Positions 8,932 to 17,659 of a DNA stretch of 64,000 nucleotides are shown here, in pieces (positions within the stretch are counted from its first letter, which is position 1; every line of letters starts with the position of its first letter). Source of the DNA: G963701675 sp963701675. Its GTDB lineage: Bacteria; Planctomycetota; Planctomycetia; Gemmatales; Gemmataceae. The DNA is taken from the NCBI GenBank assembly GCA_963701675.1, contig OY969623.1:7998001-8062000 (forward strand), given 5' to 3'. Both the position numbers and the translations under genes were made by a program. Below the pieces are notes generated by a model. That model searched no databases. It saw only the letters and a program-made list of their open reading frames with translations, and was not told the DNA's origin.

Positions 8932-9693
8932 CTACAATGTCGCTCCGCCATCGACGACAAAAACTTGACCGGTCACATAAGATGCGTCATCGGACGCGAG
9001 ATAGAGCGCGATACCGCCGATTTCGTCGGCCTGCCCAATGCGTGGGATCGGTTGCGTTTTTTCGAGGCGCGCCCGGTACTTTTCATCCTTCCAGAAAAAC
9101 TCGCTGAAATCCGTCTGAATGAGGCCCGGAGCAATCGCATTGACACGCACCCCATGCGGGCTGAATTCCTGAGCCCAGTTGCGGGTCATCATGATGAGTC
9201 CGGCCTTCGTGAAACTGTAAAGCAGGCCGCCCGGTTGGGGCCGAAGTCCCGCAATCGAAACGATGTTGATCACGCTGCCATGCTTTCGTTCGATCATTTT
9301 CGGCACGGTTAGACGCACCAGCCGTAGCGCCGCTTTGACGTTCACGTCCACCATTTTGTCCAGCATCTCATCCGTCACGCTTAGGGACGGTCCTTGGCCG
9401 ATGTTCGTCGCACTATTGTTCACGAGGATGTCGACGGGACCAAGTATACGCTCGGTCTCTCGCACCAGATTTTCCAAATCATCGGCTCGACCGACGTGAC
9501 ACGCAACGGAATGAACTTTGCCCGGCAGCGATGCGAACTCGTTGGCGGTTGCTTGGAGATTTTCGAGCTTGCGACTAGCGATCATCACATTGCCCCCGGC
9601 CTCGGCCAGTCGTCGAGTAATGGCCCGTCCGATGCCGCGGCCTCCTCCCGTGACGATGGCGACTTTGCCGCTTAGTGATTGGCTCGGTGGCAT
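8932..9693 (-). CDS. SDR family oxidoreductase
   Basis: A 253-residue short-chain dehydrogenase/reductase using NAD(P)H. The Rossmann motif TGGGRGIGRA lies near residue 15 and an NNSATN variant of the NNAG motif near 92. The catalytic Ser is in VSIAGLRPQPGG, and the YxxxK pair is in YSFTKAG near 158. The C-terminus SDDASYVTGQVFVVDGGATL is typical of FabG-like and glucose-dehydrogenase-like members. The substrate cannot be read from sequence. GAGGA about 6 bases before the ATG supports the start. It is upstream of and in the same direction as the S9 peptidase, with a hairpin between them. Confidence 0.9.
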   Translation of the reverse strand: MPPSQSLSGKVAIVTGGGRGIGRAITRRLAEAGGNVMIASRKLENLQATANEFASLPGKVHSVACHVGRADDLENLVRETERILGPVDILVNNSATNIGQGPSLSVTDEMLDKMVDVNVKAALRLVRLTVPKMIERKHGSVINIVSIAGLRPQPGGLLYSFTKAGLIMMTRNWAQEFSPHGVRVNAIAPGLIQTDFSEFFWKDEKYRARLEKTQPIPRIGQADEIGGIALYLASDDASYVTGQVFVVDGGATL

Positions 9694-9922
9694 GTGGTTT
9701 CCTCGGTACCGGTGGCTTCGGAGGGCGGTTCTGATGATATACGCAAAGCTCCGTCTTCGGCATTTATCCTAGTCATGAAGCCTTCGCCAAGCCTGCCTCG
9801 CTTGCCAATTCGCTTGGGCTTGACAGCGGTTTCCCGGTATGCCAAAACCACGCTCCGATCCTTGTTTTTTCACTACGTGCGTCCCAACACGGAGACACGG
9901 AAAACTTCGTAAGGCGATAGCA

Positions 9923-12325
9923 ATGCGGCCGGAGACCCCCGCCGAGACCCAGTCGTTCGATCCTATTCCCGGGCAAATGTGGCAGGCGCCTCTGCTGTTC
10001 GTTGGAGTGGCGGCGATCATTGCGGCGTGGCTCGTCCGCCCGCTCTGGCACGACCCGGCTGCGCGCCAGTTTGCTCTCGACTTGGCTGCCATCCGCGAGG
10101 CACTCGATGTTCAAACACTCGATACCGGCCGGGCGCTCACGGTCGGCGAAGACCTTCTGGTTCACGTCGAGCGGCACCCGGATCGTGCTGGAGAAATCCA
10201 TTTTCTACTTGGCACGGCCTACCTGCGTCGAGCGCAAGAGGGTTCACGCCAACAGGCGGCGGCTACTTTGAGTAAAGCACGTCAACATCTGGAAGACGCC
10301 GTAAAGCTCGGTGTTTCCGATGCCGACCGTCCTGCATTGATGTACCGGCTGGCACGGGTCCGGTACACAATCGGCGCCGACCCTGCCGGTGTATTGGAAG
10401 TGCTGACGCAATCGGCCAATTCGGCGATCGAGAACCCGTTTGAGCATTACGAGATGCTCACGCAACTTCATTTGAAACTACCCCAACCAAATCTCCAGGC
10501 GGCGCTGGAGGCCAACGCCAAGCTCCTCGCTTTACCAATCGACAACGAGGATCTTCTTGCCCCTGCACGGCTTCTTCGCGGGGAGCTACTGCTGCGTGGT
10601 AATCAACGCGATGAAGCGCGAAAGGTACTGAGTCGAATTCGGCAATCGTCCCCGGCAGGAATCTATGCACGGGCACGGTTGCTGCGCGCACAAAGCAGCC
10701 AACAGGACCGACTATGGGGCGAAGCAGCGAAGTTGTGGGATGAAATGCTGAAGGATTCGCAACACCCTGTACCTGACCCTGGCCGCACGAAATACTACCT
10801 GGGCCTATGCTACCGGCACTTGAATCAACCGCGTGACGCGGCTCGGCTCTGGGAAAGTACGCTGGCGGAAGACGCGGAAAGTTCCCAAGCCGCTGCCCTT
10901 GCCATGGCTGAGCTAGTGATAATAGGCCCAAACCCTACTCAGTCGCTGGAGTGGTTTGAGCGTGCGCTCCGCGAGATTCGTGTCCCAGCCGACTATCGCA
11001 ATCGGCTCGTGGACGTGGCGGAAGTTCGGCGCTTGGTGGAAGCCGGTACGCAGTCCCTTATCAAAGTCGGAGAATTCGCGCGGGCACGGCGGCTCACGGC
11101 GCTTTACGAACCCCTGGCGCGTGATGTGAGCCGTCAACTAGCAGGCGAAGTCGCGCAGGCTTGGGCCGTGGATTGTGAGCAGCGCGCCGGTCAGTCATCC
11201 GGGGCCACCGCCAATCGACTAAACGAAGAAGCCGTGCGCCATTTTCGTGAAGCCGCGGATATTTATCACTCTCTGGCGATTGCAGGTCACGCGGACCAAC
11301 CACGTTGGCTGTGGCAGAGCGCCGACGCGTATCTTCGAGCCAAGGAATACGCCCAGGCGGCGGATTCGCTTCAGCGCTATCTGCGCGTGGAAAGTGATCA
11401 GGAGAAACTTGGACACGCCTGGTACACGCTTGCCGATGTTTTCCGTTCTCAACGGCAAGATGCGGCGGCGCGAAGCGCCTACCTGAAGTGTATTGAGTAT
11501 CCCGGTCCATACGCCTTTCGCGCTCGATACCAGTTGGCGACGGCTGAGATGGCCGCGGCACGGCTGGAAAACAACCCCACGAAGCTCGACGAAGCCGTAC
11601 GGGCGCTTGAACACAATCTCGAACTGATGCGTTTTGCGCCGGACGATGAGGCGTACGAGCAAACGCTGGTGGCTCTCGCAGATCTGTTGCTCGAACGCGG
11701 CAATGTTCGGCTCGCGGTCGTTCGGCTCCAGGAGTTTCTGAATCGTTTTCCGGGCTCGCCGCGGCAACTGGCCGTTCGCTATCAGCTGGCGGAATGCTTC
11801 CGTCGATTGGCGGCACAGGAAGAAAAGGTCGCCCAGGCCGCGACAGTCTTGCCTCATGAGCCGCAAAACCAGTTGCCGCAACAGCGACGCCGATGGCTGC
11901 AAAGCGCGGTGGCGAACTACCAGAAGATTATCGAGGATCTTTCCGCCCGCGCCGCCAGTGGTCCCCTTCCCACTTCGGATGAAACGACCTTGCGGCTGGC
12001 GCTGAACGCCGCGGCGGAGTGCCATTTCGACCAGGGCCAGTTCGCCGAAGCGATTAGTTATTATGAGGAACTCGCGGTCCGGTACCGAAATCAACCGGAA
12101 GTACTCAAGGCGCTTAAGCAAGCGGTTCGGTGTTATTGGATCTTGGCGGGTTCGTCGGAGGAGGCGCAGCGGCCGTTCTTCAAGAACAAGGCCCTCGAAA
12201 CCATTCAACGTGTTCGAAGCGTTCTCAAAGAGCTTCCGGATAGCGCATTCGGTGATAAGCCCGGCTTGCTCGTTCGGCAAGAGGAAGAACGCTGGGTGGA
12301 GTGGGCGTGGAGAGAGTCGCGCTGA
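9923..12325 (+). CDS. Membrane-anchored TPR-repeat protein
   Basis: About 800 residues. A short cytoplasmic N-terminus is followed by one transmembrane helix (APLLFVGVAAIIAAWLV, about residues 20-36). The rest is almost entirely helical repeats of the TPR/tol-pal type: HFLLGTAYLRRAQEG, KYYLGLCYRHLNQPRDAARL, HAWYTLADVFRSQRQDAAARSAY, AECHFDQGQFAEAISYYEELA. Such proteins scaffold complexes on the outer face of the inner membrane; no enzymatic domain is seen. I start at ATG 9923, next to AAGGCG, rather than at ATG 9839, which would add 28 residues unlike the rest and lacks a ribosome site. Aquaporin starts 20 bases after the stop. Confidence 0.75.
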   Translation: MRPETPAETQSFDPIPGQMWQAPLLFVGVAAIIAAWLVRPLWHDPAARQFALDLAAIREALDVQTLDTGRALTVGEDLLVHVERHPDRAGEIHFLLGTAYLRRAQEGSRQQAAATLSKARQHLEDAVKLGVSDADRPALMYRLARVRYTIGADPAGVLEVLTQSANSAIENPFEHYEMLTQLHLKLPQPNLQAALEANAKLLALPIDNEDLLAPARLLRGELLLRGNQRDEARKVLSRIRQSSPAGIYARARLLRAQSSQQDRLWGEAAKLWDEMLKDSQHPVPDPGRTKYYLGLCYRHLNQPRDAARLWESTLAEDAESSQAAALAMAELVIIGPNPTQSLEWFERALREIRVPADYRNRLVDVAEVRRLVEAGTQSLIKVGEFARARRLTALYEPLARDVSRQLAGEVAQAWAVDCEQRAGQSSGATANRLNEEAVRHFREAADIYHSLAIAGHADQPRWLWQSADAYLRAKEYAQAADSLQRYLRVESDQEKLGHAWYTLADVFRSQRQDAAARSAYLKCIEYPGPYAFRARYQLATAEMAAARLENNPTKLDEAVRALEHNLELMRFAPDDEAYEQTLVALADLLLERGNVRLAVVRLQEFLNRFPGSPRQLAVRYQLAECFRRLAAQEEKVAQAATVLPHEPQNQLPQQRRRWLQSAVANYQKIIEDLSARAASGPLPTSDETTLRLALNAAAECHFDQGQFAEAISYYEELAVRYRNQPEVLKALKQAVRCYWILAGSSEEAQRPFFKNKALETIQRVRSVLKELPDSAFGDKPGLLVRQEEERWVEWAWRESR

Positions 12326-12345
12326 ATTGGCGTCGGAGGACGCAC

Positions 12346-13119
12346 ATGTCAATGCCAAGAAAGTCACCGCTGATCGGTGAGATGTTGGCGGAATTCCTCG
12401 GCACGTTGGTTTTGATCGCGCTGGGCGACGGCGTGGTGGCGATGGTTGAGCTCTTCGGCGGCGCCAAAGGTGATTACACGAATATCACGCTCGGCTGGGG
12501 TCTCGCGGTGCTCATGGGCATTTGTATCGCCGGACGCATCAGCGGAGCACATTTGAACCCTGCAGTTACTCTGGCATTAGCGATTTTCCGAGGCTTTCCC
12601 TGGCCGAAGGTGGTTCCGTACACCTTGGCCCAGGTCGCCGGCGCCTTCGTCGGTGCGGCATTGGTCTACGTCAACTACCTGCCCGCTTTCCAAGAATTCG
12701 ATCCCGACCTCAGCAAGACGGCTGGTGTCTTCACCACGTTTCCTGGCATTGAGAGCATGTCGTGGTGGAATGGTCTGTTCGATCAAATTGTGGGAACTGC
12801 TTTCTTGCTCGGCTTGATCTTGGCCATTACCGACCCGGATAACCAGCCCGTCGCAAAAGGCCTGGAGCCGTTATTGATCGGCCTGGTGGTGGTTGCCATC
12901 GGGGTTTGTTGGGGAGGAATGCACGGATATGCGATAAACCCTGCGCGTGATTTCGGACCGCGCCTATTTACGCTGACGGCGGGCTTCAAGAATACCGGGT
13001 TCGAAACAGGACAATTCTGGGTCCCCATCGTTGGGCCGCTGCTGGGCGGCGTCGTAGGCGCCGTGGTTTACGATCTGGTTATTCGCCCGTTTCTGCCGCG
13101 CACTCTTCCGGCAACCTAA
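12346..13119 (+). CDS. MIP-family channel, aquaglyceroporin type
   Basis: A 257-residue six-helix channel of the major intrinsic protein family. The two half-helix pore motifs are present: HLNPAVT near residue 68 and NPARDFGPR near 198. The Asp after the second NPAR is characteristic of glycerol-conducting members (GlpF-like) rather than strict water channels. Length is normal. GGAGGA at 12335-12340 fixes the ATG at 12346. It follows the TPR gene by 20 bases and its last 4 bases overlap the convergent esterase gene. No glycerol kinase or glycerol-3-phosphate dehydrogenase is nearby, so the physiological solute is open. Confidence 0.9.
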   Translation: MSMPRKSPLIGEMLAEFLGTLVLIALGDGVVAMVELFGGAKGDYTNITLGWGLAVLMGICIAGRISGAHLNPAVTLALAIFRGFPWPKVVPYTLAQVAGAFVGAALVYVNYLPAFQEFDPDLSKTAGVFTTFPGIESMSWWNGLFDQIVGTAFLLGLILAITDPDNQPVAKGLEPLLIGLVVVAIGVCWGGMHGYAINPARDFGPRLFTLTAGFKNTGFETGQFWVPIVGPLLGGVVGAVVYDLVIRPFLPRTLPAT

Positions 13120-13949
13120 AACGACTCATCCAATCCATAGAAGTAGAGCAAAACTTTATCGAACCGCGCCGCCCAGTTGGCTTCGTTGTGTTCACCCCCT
13201 TCGACTTCCCAATAGTGATAGTGCCGGTTCTCTGCCAGTCCTGCGGCCTTGAAGTGACGGCGCACGCGGCGAAGATACATGATCCCCGGCGGTGGCTGTC
13301 GGCGTGTGTTTCCTTCGCGTGTTCCCATGTCGATCCAAAAGCGCATGCGCTTCATCCACGATTTCGTTCGAGCCATTTCGCGCAGGAGCCTGCCGCCGCC
13401 CCACCATAACGACGGCGACATGCATATGCACTTGGAAAAGTGTTCGTGCTGCTCCCGCGCCATGCCGAGCGAGATTAAGCCGCCTAAAGATGAGCCGCCG
13501 ACCGCAGTGTGCTCTCGGTCGGGACAAGTTCGATAATGCTCATCGATGAAAGGCTTCACTTCTTCCATCACGAATCGGCCGTAGAGTTTGCCCTTGCCGC
13601 CGAGTCCTAGCTTCGGGTCGCTATGAATGGTGTACTCGTTGATGCGATCCGGAGTGTTGTAGATCCCGACGATGATCAAGGGTTCGATGCTCGATTCGAG
13701 AATTAGGCGCTCCGCGGTTTCGTCCGCTTGCCATTCGACGCCGAACGCGGCGGTGGCCGCTTCGAAGACGTTTTGCCCGTCGTGAAGGTATAGCACGGGG
13801 TAGCGACGCTTAGAATCGACGGTGTAGTTCGGAGGCAAGCATACGGCAAGCGTTCGCTGATTGCCGAGGATTTCGGACGCGAATTGAACATGGTACTTGA
13901 TTTCAACGCGTCGCTTGAGGGGCGCTTTGGCGTCTGGTTTCCCGTTCAT
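13116..13949 (-). CDS. Alpha/beta hydrolase, esterase-D/Fes-like
   Basis: A 277-residue putative esterase. It contains YPVLYLHDGQNVF, the nucleophile elbow VGGSSLGGLIS (about residue 152) and a C-terminal catalytic His in VEGGEHNEANW (about 253), as in the esterase family that includes enterochelin esterase and mycolyltransferase-like proteins. No signal peptide is obvious, so it is probably cytoplasmic. I use ATG 13949: it overlaps the TGA of the upstream ATP-grasp gene as ATGA, indicating translational coupling; a longer reading would start inside that gene. The coupling suggests that hydrolase and ligase act on the same small molecule (inference). Confidence 0.8.
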   Translation of the reverse strand: MNGKPDAKAPLKRRVEIKYHVQFASEILGNQRTLAVCLPPNYTVDSKRRYPVLYLHDGQNVFEAATAAFGVEWQADETAERLILESSIEPLIIVGIYNTPDRINEYTIHSDPKLGLGGKGKLYGRFVMEEVKPFIDEHYRTCPDREHTAVGGSSLGGLISLGMAREQHEHFSKCICMSPSLWWGGGRLLREMARTKSWMKRMRFWIDMGTREGNTRRQPPPGIMYLRRVRRHFKAAGLAENRHYHYWEVEGGEHNEANWAARFDKVLLYFYGLDESF

Positions 13950-15154
13950 GCCGTCGCTTTCGTCGCGGGCGGCAGTACGGCCTGAAAGTCGCGGCAAATC
14001 CGCTCCATGTAGTCGTCCAGAAGTTGGTCGACACGCTCCGCCGATGGCGACCTCACAACCAGGCCAATGTGGTTCTTGTGATCGAGGCGAAAGAAAACTT
14101 CCGGATCGTTGAATCCCGATGTGTCGGGTTTCTCCTGTCGGGCGAGCGAGATCGTGACACCGCCGTATTCCTGGCGTAATGGTTGCGGACGGTAGATTGT
14201 GCCGGATTCAATCTCGATCCTCGCCCATTCCTCCCACAGATTCAAACCCGTGGCGGCTTCGACCATTTCGGAAATGTTGGCGCCGCCGACACGTGCGCTG
14301 GTCTCGATGAAGTAAAACTCTCCGTTCGGCTGGCCGCGAATGAACTCCGTGTGCGAACAGCCTCGAACCATGCCGAATGCTTCCAGGACTTTTTCGTTAA
14401 GCTTTCGGAGCGTCTCCGTTTCCGGTCGATGTCGGGAGAAGGTCTGGGTGGCGAAGATTCCACCCCCATGATAGATGTCCAAGAGTGGCCGACGGTACTT
14501 GCCGACCTCCGCGAACACCACGTGACGTTCCGACACAAGCGAATCGACGTGGAATAGTTCCAGGTTTCCCGGGATCATCTTTTCGATGAGATAGAAGGAC
14601 TGATCGTCGCCTAATTCTTCGATTCGACGCCAGACTTCGTCGGCGTTAGTGCACTTCTGAATGCCGATAGAGGATGCCTCCAACCTCGGTTTGACGAGCC
14701 AAGGAGGCGGAACACGCGCCAAATACTCGCGAACCTGGTCGTGGTTGGTGACCGCGACGAACTCCGGAATGGCAATGCCTGCCTCGCACGCCCGGGTTCG
14801 CATGCCGAGCTTGTCGCGAAAGTAGCGCATGGTCGATTCACCCATGCCCTGAATCCGAAAGTGCTCGCGGAGAAACGCGGCCAGTTCGACGTCGTAATCG
14901 TCAAGTGCCACGAGACAAGAAACGGCTCGAGTTCGCATCAGGTAGGCCAGGCCGTTGATCACCGCCCGGCGGTCGGCAAGCGTCGGCAGGACGAAGAACT
15001 CGTCAATGGCCGAGCGTTCCCACTCGGCATCCGCACGTTCCGGCACCGTCACCAGCATCACATGGCAACCCTCCTGCTTACACCGGCGCAGGAAGCGATT
15101 GCCCTTAAAGTAACTGGAGACACAGAGAACTGTCGGACGAGACTCGTTTGTCAT
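13946..15154 (-). CDS. ATP-grasp domain protein (carboxylate-amine ligase type)
   Basis: A 402-residue ATP-grasp protein. The N-terminal Rossmann-like part starts PTVLCVSSYFKGNRFLRRC and contains VALDDYDVELAAFLREH. The ATP-binding part shows MRYFRDKLGMRTRACEAGI, WLVKPRLEASSIGI, YLIEKMIPGNLELFHVD and the Mg-binding FIETSARVGGANISEM. The last corresponds to the ENxRxGG-type motif of D-Ala-D-Ala ligase, carbamoyl-phosphate synthase and dapdiamide-type ligases. Substrates are unknown. It is unrelated in detail to the ATP-grasp protein at 631-1674. Its stop overlaps the esterase start by 4 bases, so the two form a two-gene operon. A homologous pair elsewhere would indicate a dedicated small-molecule pathway. 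Confidence 0.8.
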   Translation of the reverse strand: MTNESRPTVLCVSSYFKGNRFLRRCKQEGCHVMLVTVPERADAEWERSAIDEFFVLPTLADRRAVINGLAYLMRTRAVSCLVALDDYDVELAAFLREHFRIQGMGESTMRYFRDKLGMRTRACEAGIAIPEFVAVTNHDQVREYLARVPPPWLVKPRLEASSIGIQKCTNADEVWRRIEELGDDQSFYLIEKMIPGNLELFHVDSLVSERHVVFAEVGKYRRPLLDIYHGGGIFATQTFSRHRPETETLRKLNEKVLEAFGMVRGCSHTEFIRGQPNGEFYFIETSARVGGANISEMVEAATGLNLWEEWARIEIESGTIYRPQPLRQEYGGVTISLARQEKPDTSGFNDPEVFFRLDHKNHIGLVVRSPSAERVDQLLDDYMERICRDFQAVLPPATKATA

Positions 15155-15444
15155 TCTTTGAACTTCGACCGGCTATTCAGCGACTCCTTGGACGAACGCT
15201 CCCTAAAAAATCTATCTTCGAGCGTAGCCGTGGCAAGACAGGTAAGCTTTCGGGCCATCCTGCCAACTTCGCGTTAGTCGCGGATTAGTGGTTTTCTCGC
15301 CAAACTTGACACGTTCGACATAAAACTGCCGGTTTTAGTGTAAATCTAGAGCGAAAAAACCGATTGTTTTGCAAGTAGGGCCTTTTAGGCGCTGCTCCGT
15401 CTATTGCTACCGGTGAGCCTTCACGGCGCCGGAGGACTTTATCG

Positions 15445-16506
15445 ATGCCGAAGTGTGGCCAACTAATGAGGTCAGCGAAGCTTGTGGCACTGCTCGGCTT
15501 TTGTGCCGCGCTGGGAGGATGCAAGTCCGGACCGGCATACGTCCCACCACCCAATTCGCTGCCACGTGAATACAGCAAGACCACGATGCCACCCTACGTT
15601 CTGGAGCCGCCAGACGTGGTCGTGGTCGAAGGAATCGACCTGATTCCCAAACCACCATACAAGATCCGCCCGCTCGAAGGCTTGACCATCCGGTTGCTCA
15701 ACGAAGACGTGCTGAAGCGGTTCATGGTCGACGACACCTTTACGGTCGATCTGGATGGCACGGTCAATCTCGGGGAGTTCTATGGTCGAGTTCGCGTTGC
15801 CGGGCTTTCACTGGAAGCCGCGACCGACGCCATCACGAAACAGATAGCTAAAATTCTGCCTGACCCACAGGTGTATCTCGCGTTGGCTACTCCGCGCACG
15901 GCGCCACCCGTAAGTGGCGACTATTTGATCGGACAAGATGGCACTGTAAACCTGGGGCCTTATGGCAATGTGCTGATCGCGGGCCTTGCGCTCAAGGAAG
16001 CGAAGGAAGCCATCGAGCTTCATCTGTCGCAGTTCTTGCTCGAACCAGAGGTTTCCATCAGCGTCTCCGGCTACAACAGCAAGTTTTACTACGTCATCTT
16101 TGAGGCCGGCGGATCGACCGGTTTATCCATGTCGAAAAACCCGATCGTGGGAAATGAAACGGTGCTCGACGCCCTGATAAACTCGGGCGGGCTTCCTGGA
16201 AATGCATCGACCCGACACTTGTATATCGCCCGGCCGTCGGCAGACTACCGGGGCTGCGATCAGATCATCCCAGTTGACATCAATGCCATCACTCGCCGCG
16301 CTCGCACAGAGACCAACTACCAATTGCTTCCCGGCGATCGACTGTATGTCCGGGCACAGCCGCTCGATCAGTTCAACAACCGCGTATCCCGGATGTCGGG
16401 ATTCGTGGAGCAGTTCCTCGGACGCACGATCTTCTATATTTCGACATTGCAGTTCCTGCAGGGAGCGGGCGGAAATCCGTTCTTCTTCGGCGGGTTCTTC
16501 CGATAG
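15445..16506 (+). CDS. Polysaccharide export lipoprotein (Wza-like)
   Basis: A 353-residue secreted protein with a lipoprotein signal: hydrophobic LVALLGFCAALGGC, with the lipidated Cys at about residue 26. Two polysaccharide-export/SLBB-type modules follow: IRPLEGLTIRLLNEDV, TFTVDLDGTVNLGEFYGRVRV and LIGQDGTVNLGPYGNVLIAG, then a soluble ligand-binding module (NETVLDALINSGG). Relatives form the outer-membrane ring through which capsule or exopolysaccharide leaves the cell. There is no Wzc-type kinase or glycosyltransferase operon beside it. GGAGG at 15430-15434 supports ATG 15445. A second ATG at 15466 would give a shorter but still complete signal peptide. Confidence 0.85.
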   Translation: MPKCGQLMRSAKLVALLGFCAALGGCKSGPAYVPPPNSLPREYSKTTMPPYVLEPPDVVVVEGIDLIPKPPYKIRPLEGLTIRLLNEDVLKRFMVDDTFTVDLDGTVNLGEFYGRVRVAGLSLEAATDAITKQIAKILPDPQVYLALATPRTAPPVSGDYLIGQDGTVNLGPYGNVLIAGLALKEAKEAIELHLSQFLLEPEVSISVSGYNSKFYYVIFEAGGSTGLSMSKNPIVGNETVLDALINSGGLPGNASTRHLYIARPSADYRGCDQIIPVDINAITRRARTETNYQLLPGDRLYVRAQPLDQFNNRVSRMSGFVEQFLGRTIFYISTLQFLQGAGGNPFFFGGFFR

Positions 16507-16534
16507 GCGGAGCATATGGTACGGCACATGCGTA

Positions 16535-16543
16535 TGATACAAT
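16535..16543 (+). promoter_or_regulatory. Extended -10 promoter candidate
   Basis: TGATACAAT is an extended -10 element (TG, one base, then TACAAT, five of six consensus bases). It lies 42 bases before the ATG at 16585 in the short gap after the export lipoprotein. No clear -35 is present, which extended -10 promoters tolerate. It would give the small secreted genes their own transcript. Confidence 0.35.
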
Positions 16544-16584
16544 GGTGAAGGTGGATGCAACTGGGAACCAGCGGAGTTTGACAC

Positions 16585-17055
16585 ATGCAGATTCAGAAGG
16601 TGCTTCTTTGTGCCGCGGCAACCGTACTCTTCGGAGTTACGGGTCAGTGTGCGCACGGGCAGATTTCGACTTCGGGGCCCGGCCAGCCTATTCCCAGTCC
16701 TTATCCACCTGGCTATAACCCGTACTTACAATTGATCAACCCGGGCGGGTCGTTCACATCCAATTACTTTAATCTGGTCTATCCACAAGTTCAGATCGCC
16801 AATAACTTCCAGCAGCTCCAGCAACAGAACATCAATACCCGTCGGGGCATGGAGCTACAACGAATGAATCCTGTGGCGACGACGAGTTCCAAGGTCGGGT
16901 TCAACACGCATTCGAAATACTTTGGCAGTGGAAGCAGAAACTTCGGAGTCAACAACACCACGAACAGCAATCTCAGGCCGCCTGTCTCGGACGAGCGGTT
17001 ACTCCAAATGATGTACCGCCCGGCTCCTCTTACGGGATCGAACGGCAAGCGATAA
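16585..17055 (+). CDS. Small secreted protein of unknown function
   Basis: A 156-residue protein with a signal peptide (MQIQKVLLCAAATVLFGVTGQCAHGQ). The mature part is Pro/Tyr/Asn/Gln-rich without cysteines: IPSPYPPGYNPYLQLINPGG, then NNFQQLQQQNINTRRGMELQ and a Ser/Asn/Gly-rich tail. It looks like an extended, possibly surface-bound protein. No family is recognised. The gene lies between the export lipoprotein and another small secreted protein; all three are spaced by less than 80 bases, so a shared role at the cell surface is plausible. Confidence 0.6.
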   Translation: MQIQKVLLCAAATVLFGVTGQCAHGQISTSGPGQPIPSPYPPGYNPYLQLINPGGSFTSNYFNLVYPQVQIANNFQQLQQQNINTRRGMELQRMNPVATTSSKVGFNTHSKYFGSGSRNFGVNNTTNSNLRPPVSDERLLQMMYRPAPLTGSNGKR

Positions 17056-17105
17056 TTCGTACTTAGGAATGGCCCGGACGGATCAACTTCGACGAGGAGG
17101 GCAGG

Positions 17106-17582
17106 ATGCCGCTACTCACGTCTTTCTACCGATGCACTCTCGGTATCCTTGCGTTTGGCCTTTGCTGGACGCTTCCCGGCCAGGCGCATGCGCAAATCGG
17201 CAAAGTGGACGGCCGAAATGTCGAGAGCGCGCCTTGCTGGAGTTTCCTTCCAAAGTTTGATTTTCATTCAATCTGTCTGCACGGACTTTGTCCGTCTTGC
17301 AAGCGCCGCTACTGTCCACTCGATGCGATGCCTAATTACGGCTATAGCGCGCCGCGATGGCACGCTTTTCCTGGAACGAATCCGAATTATTCGCCAAAAA
17401 AGAAAGACGTCGGAATCTCGGTGCCCGGGGCGTTGCCGACCACCGAGCCGACGAAAAACGGCGCCTCGCTGCGACCACCCACCTTTCAACGCGCGACGAT
17501 GGAACCGCCGCTTGCCCCGAGCGAGCAGGTTGCGAAACCGGTGATCATTCCAGTAATCAAGCCAACCGACGGCGACCAATAA
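17106..17582 (+). CDS. Small secreted Cys-containing protein
   Basis: A 158-residue protein of unknown function. A signal peptide (LGILAFGLCWTLPGQAHAQ) precedes a cysteine cluster in about residues 43-72: APCWSFLPK, SICLHGLCPSCKRRYCPLD. This arrangement could bind a metal or form disulfides. The C-terminal half is Pro/Thr-rich and probably disordered. GAGGAGGG at 17092-17099 is an excellent ribosome site for ATG 17106. The Cys-rich region recalls, without detectable alignment by eye, the protein at 3010-3381. Confidence 0.65.
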   Translation: MPLLTSFYRCTLGILAFGLCWTLPGQAHAQIGKVDGRNVESAPCWSFLPKFDFHSICLHGLCPSCKRRYCPLDAMPNYGYSAPRWHAFPGTNPNYSPKKKDVGISVPGALPTTEPTKNGASLRPPTFQRATMEPPLAPSEQVAKPVIIPVIKPTDGDQ

Positions 17583-17597
17583 ACCGCTCTGCGGTTT
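17581..17597 (+). terminator. Short hairpin at the stop codon
   Basis: AAACCGC (17581-17587) pairs perfectly with GCGGTTT (17591-17597) around TCT, starting within the TAA of the secreted-protein gene. The following bases are only moderately T-rich (GTCTTCC), so termination may be weak or Rho-assisted. Confidence 0.4.
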
Positions 17598-17659
17598 GTC
17601 TTCCGGTTGGCTTTGTGGTCAAATTCGTTTAGACACGAATCCACCGGGAACGCCGTGCG

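Noticed and set aside
9820..9825. TTGACA upstream of the TPR gene
   Set aside because: The base run at -10 distance is CAAAAC, too poor to support a promoter call.
15306..15311. TTGACA upstream of the polysaccharide-export lipoprotein
   Set aside because: No -10 element occurs at 16-19 bases; the next T/A-rich bases are too close or too far.
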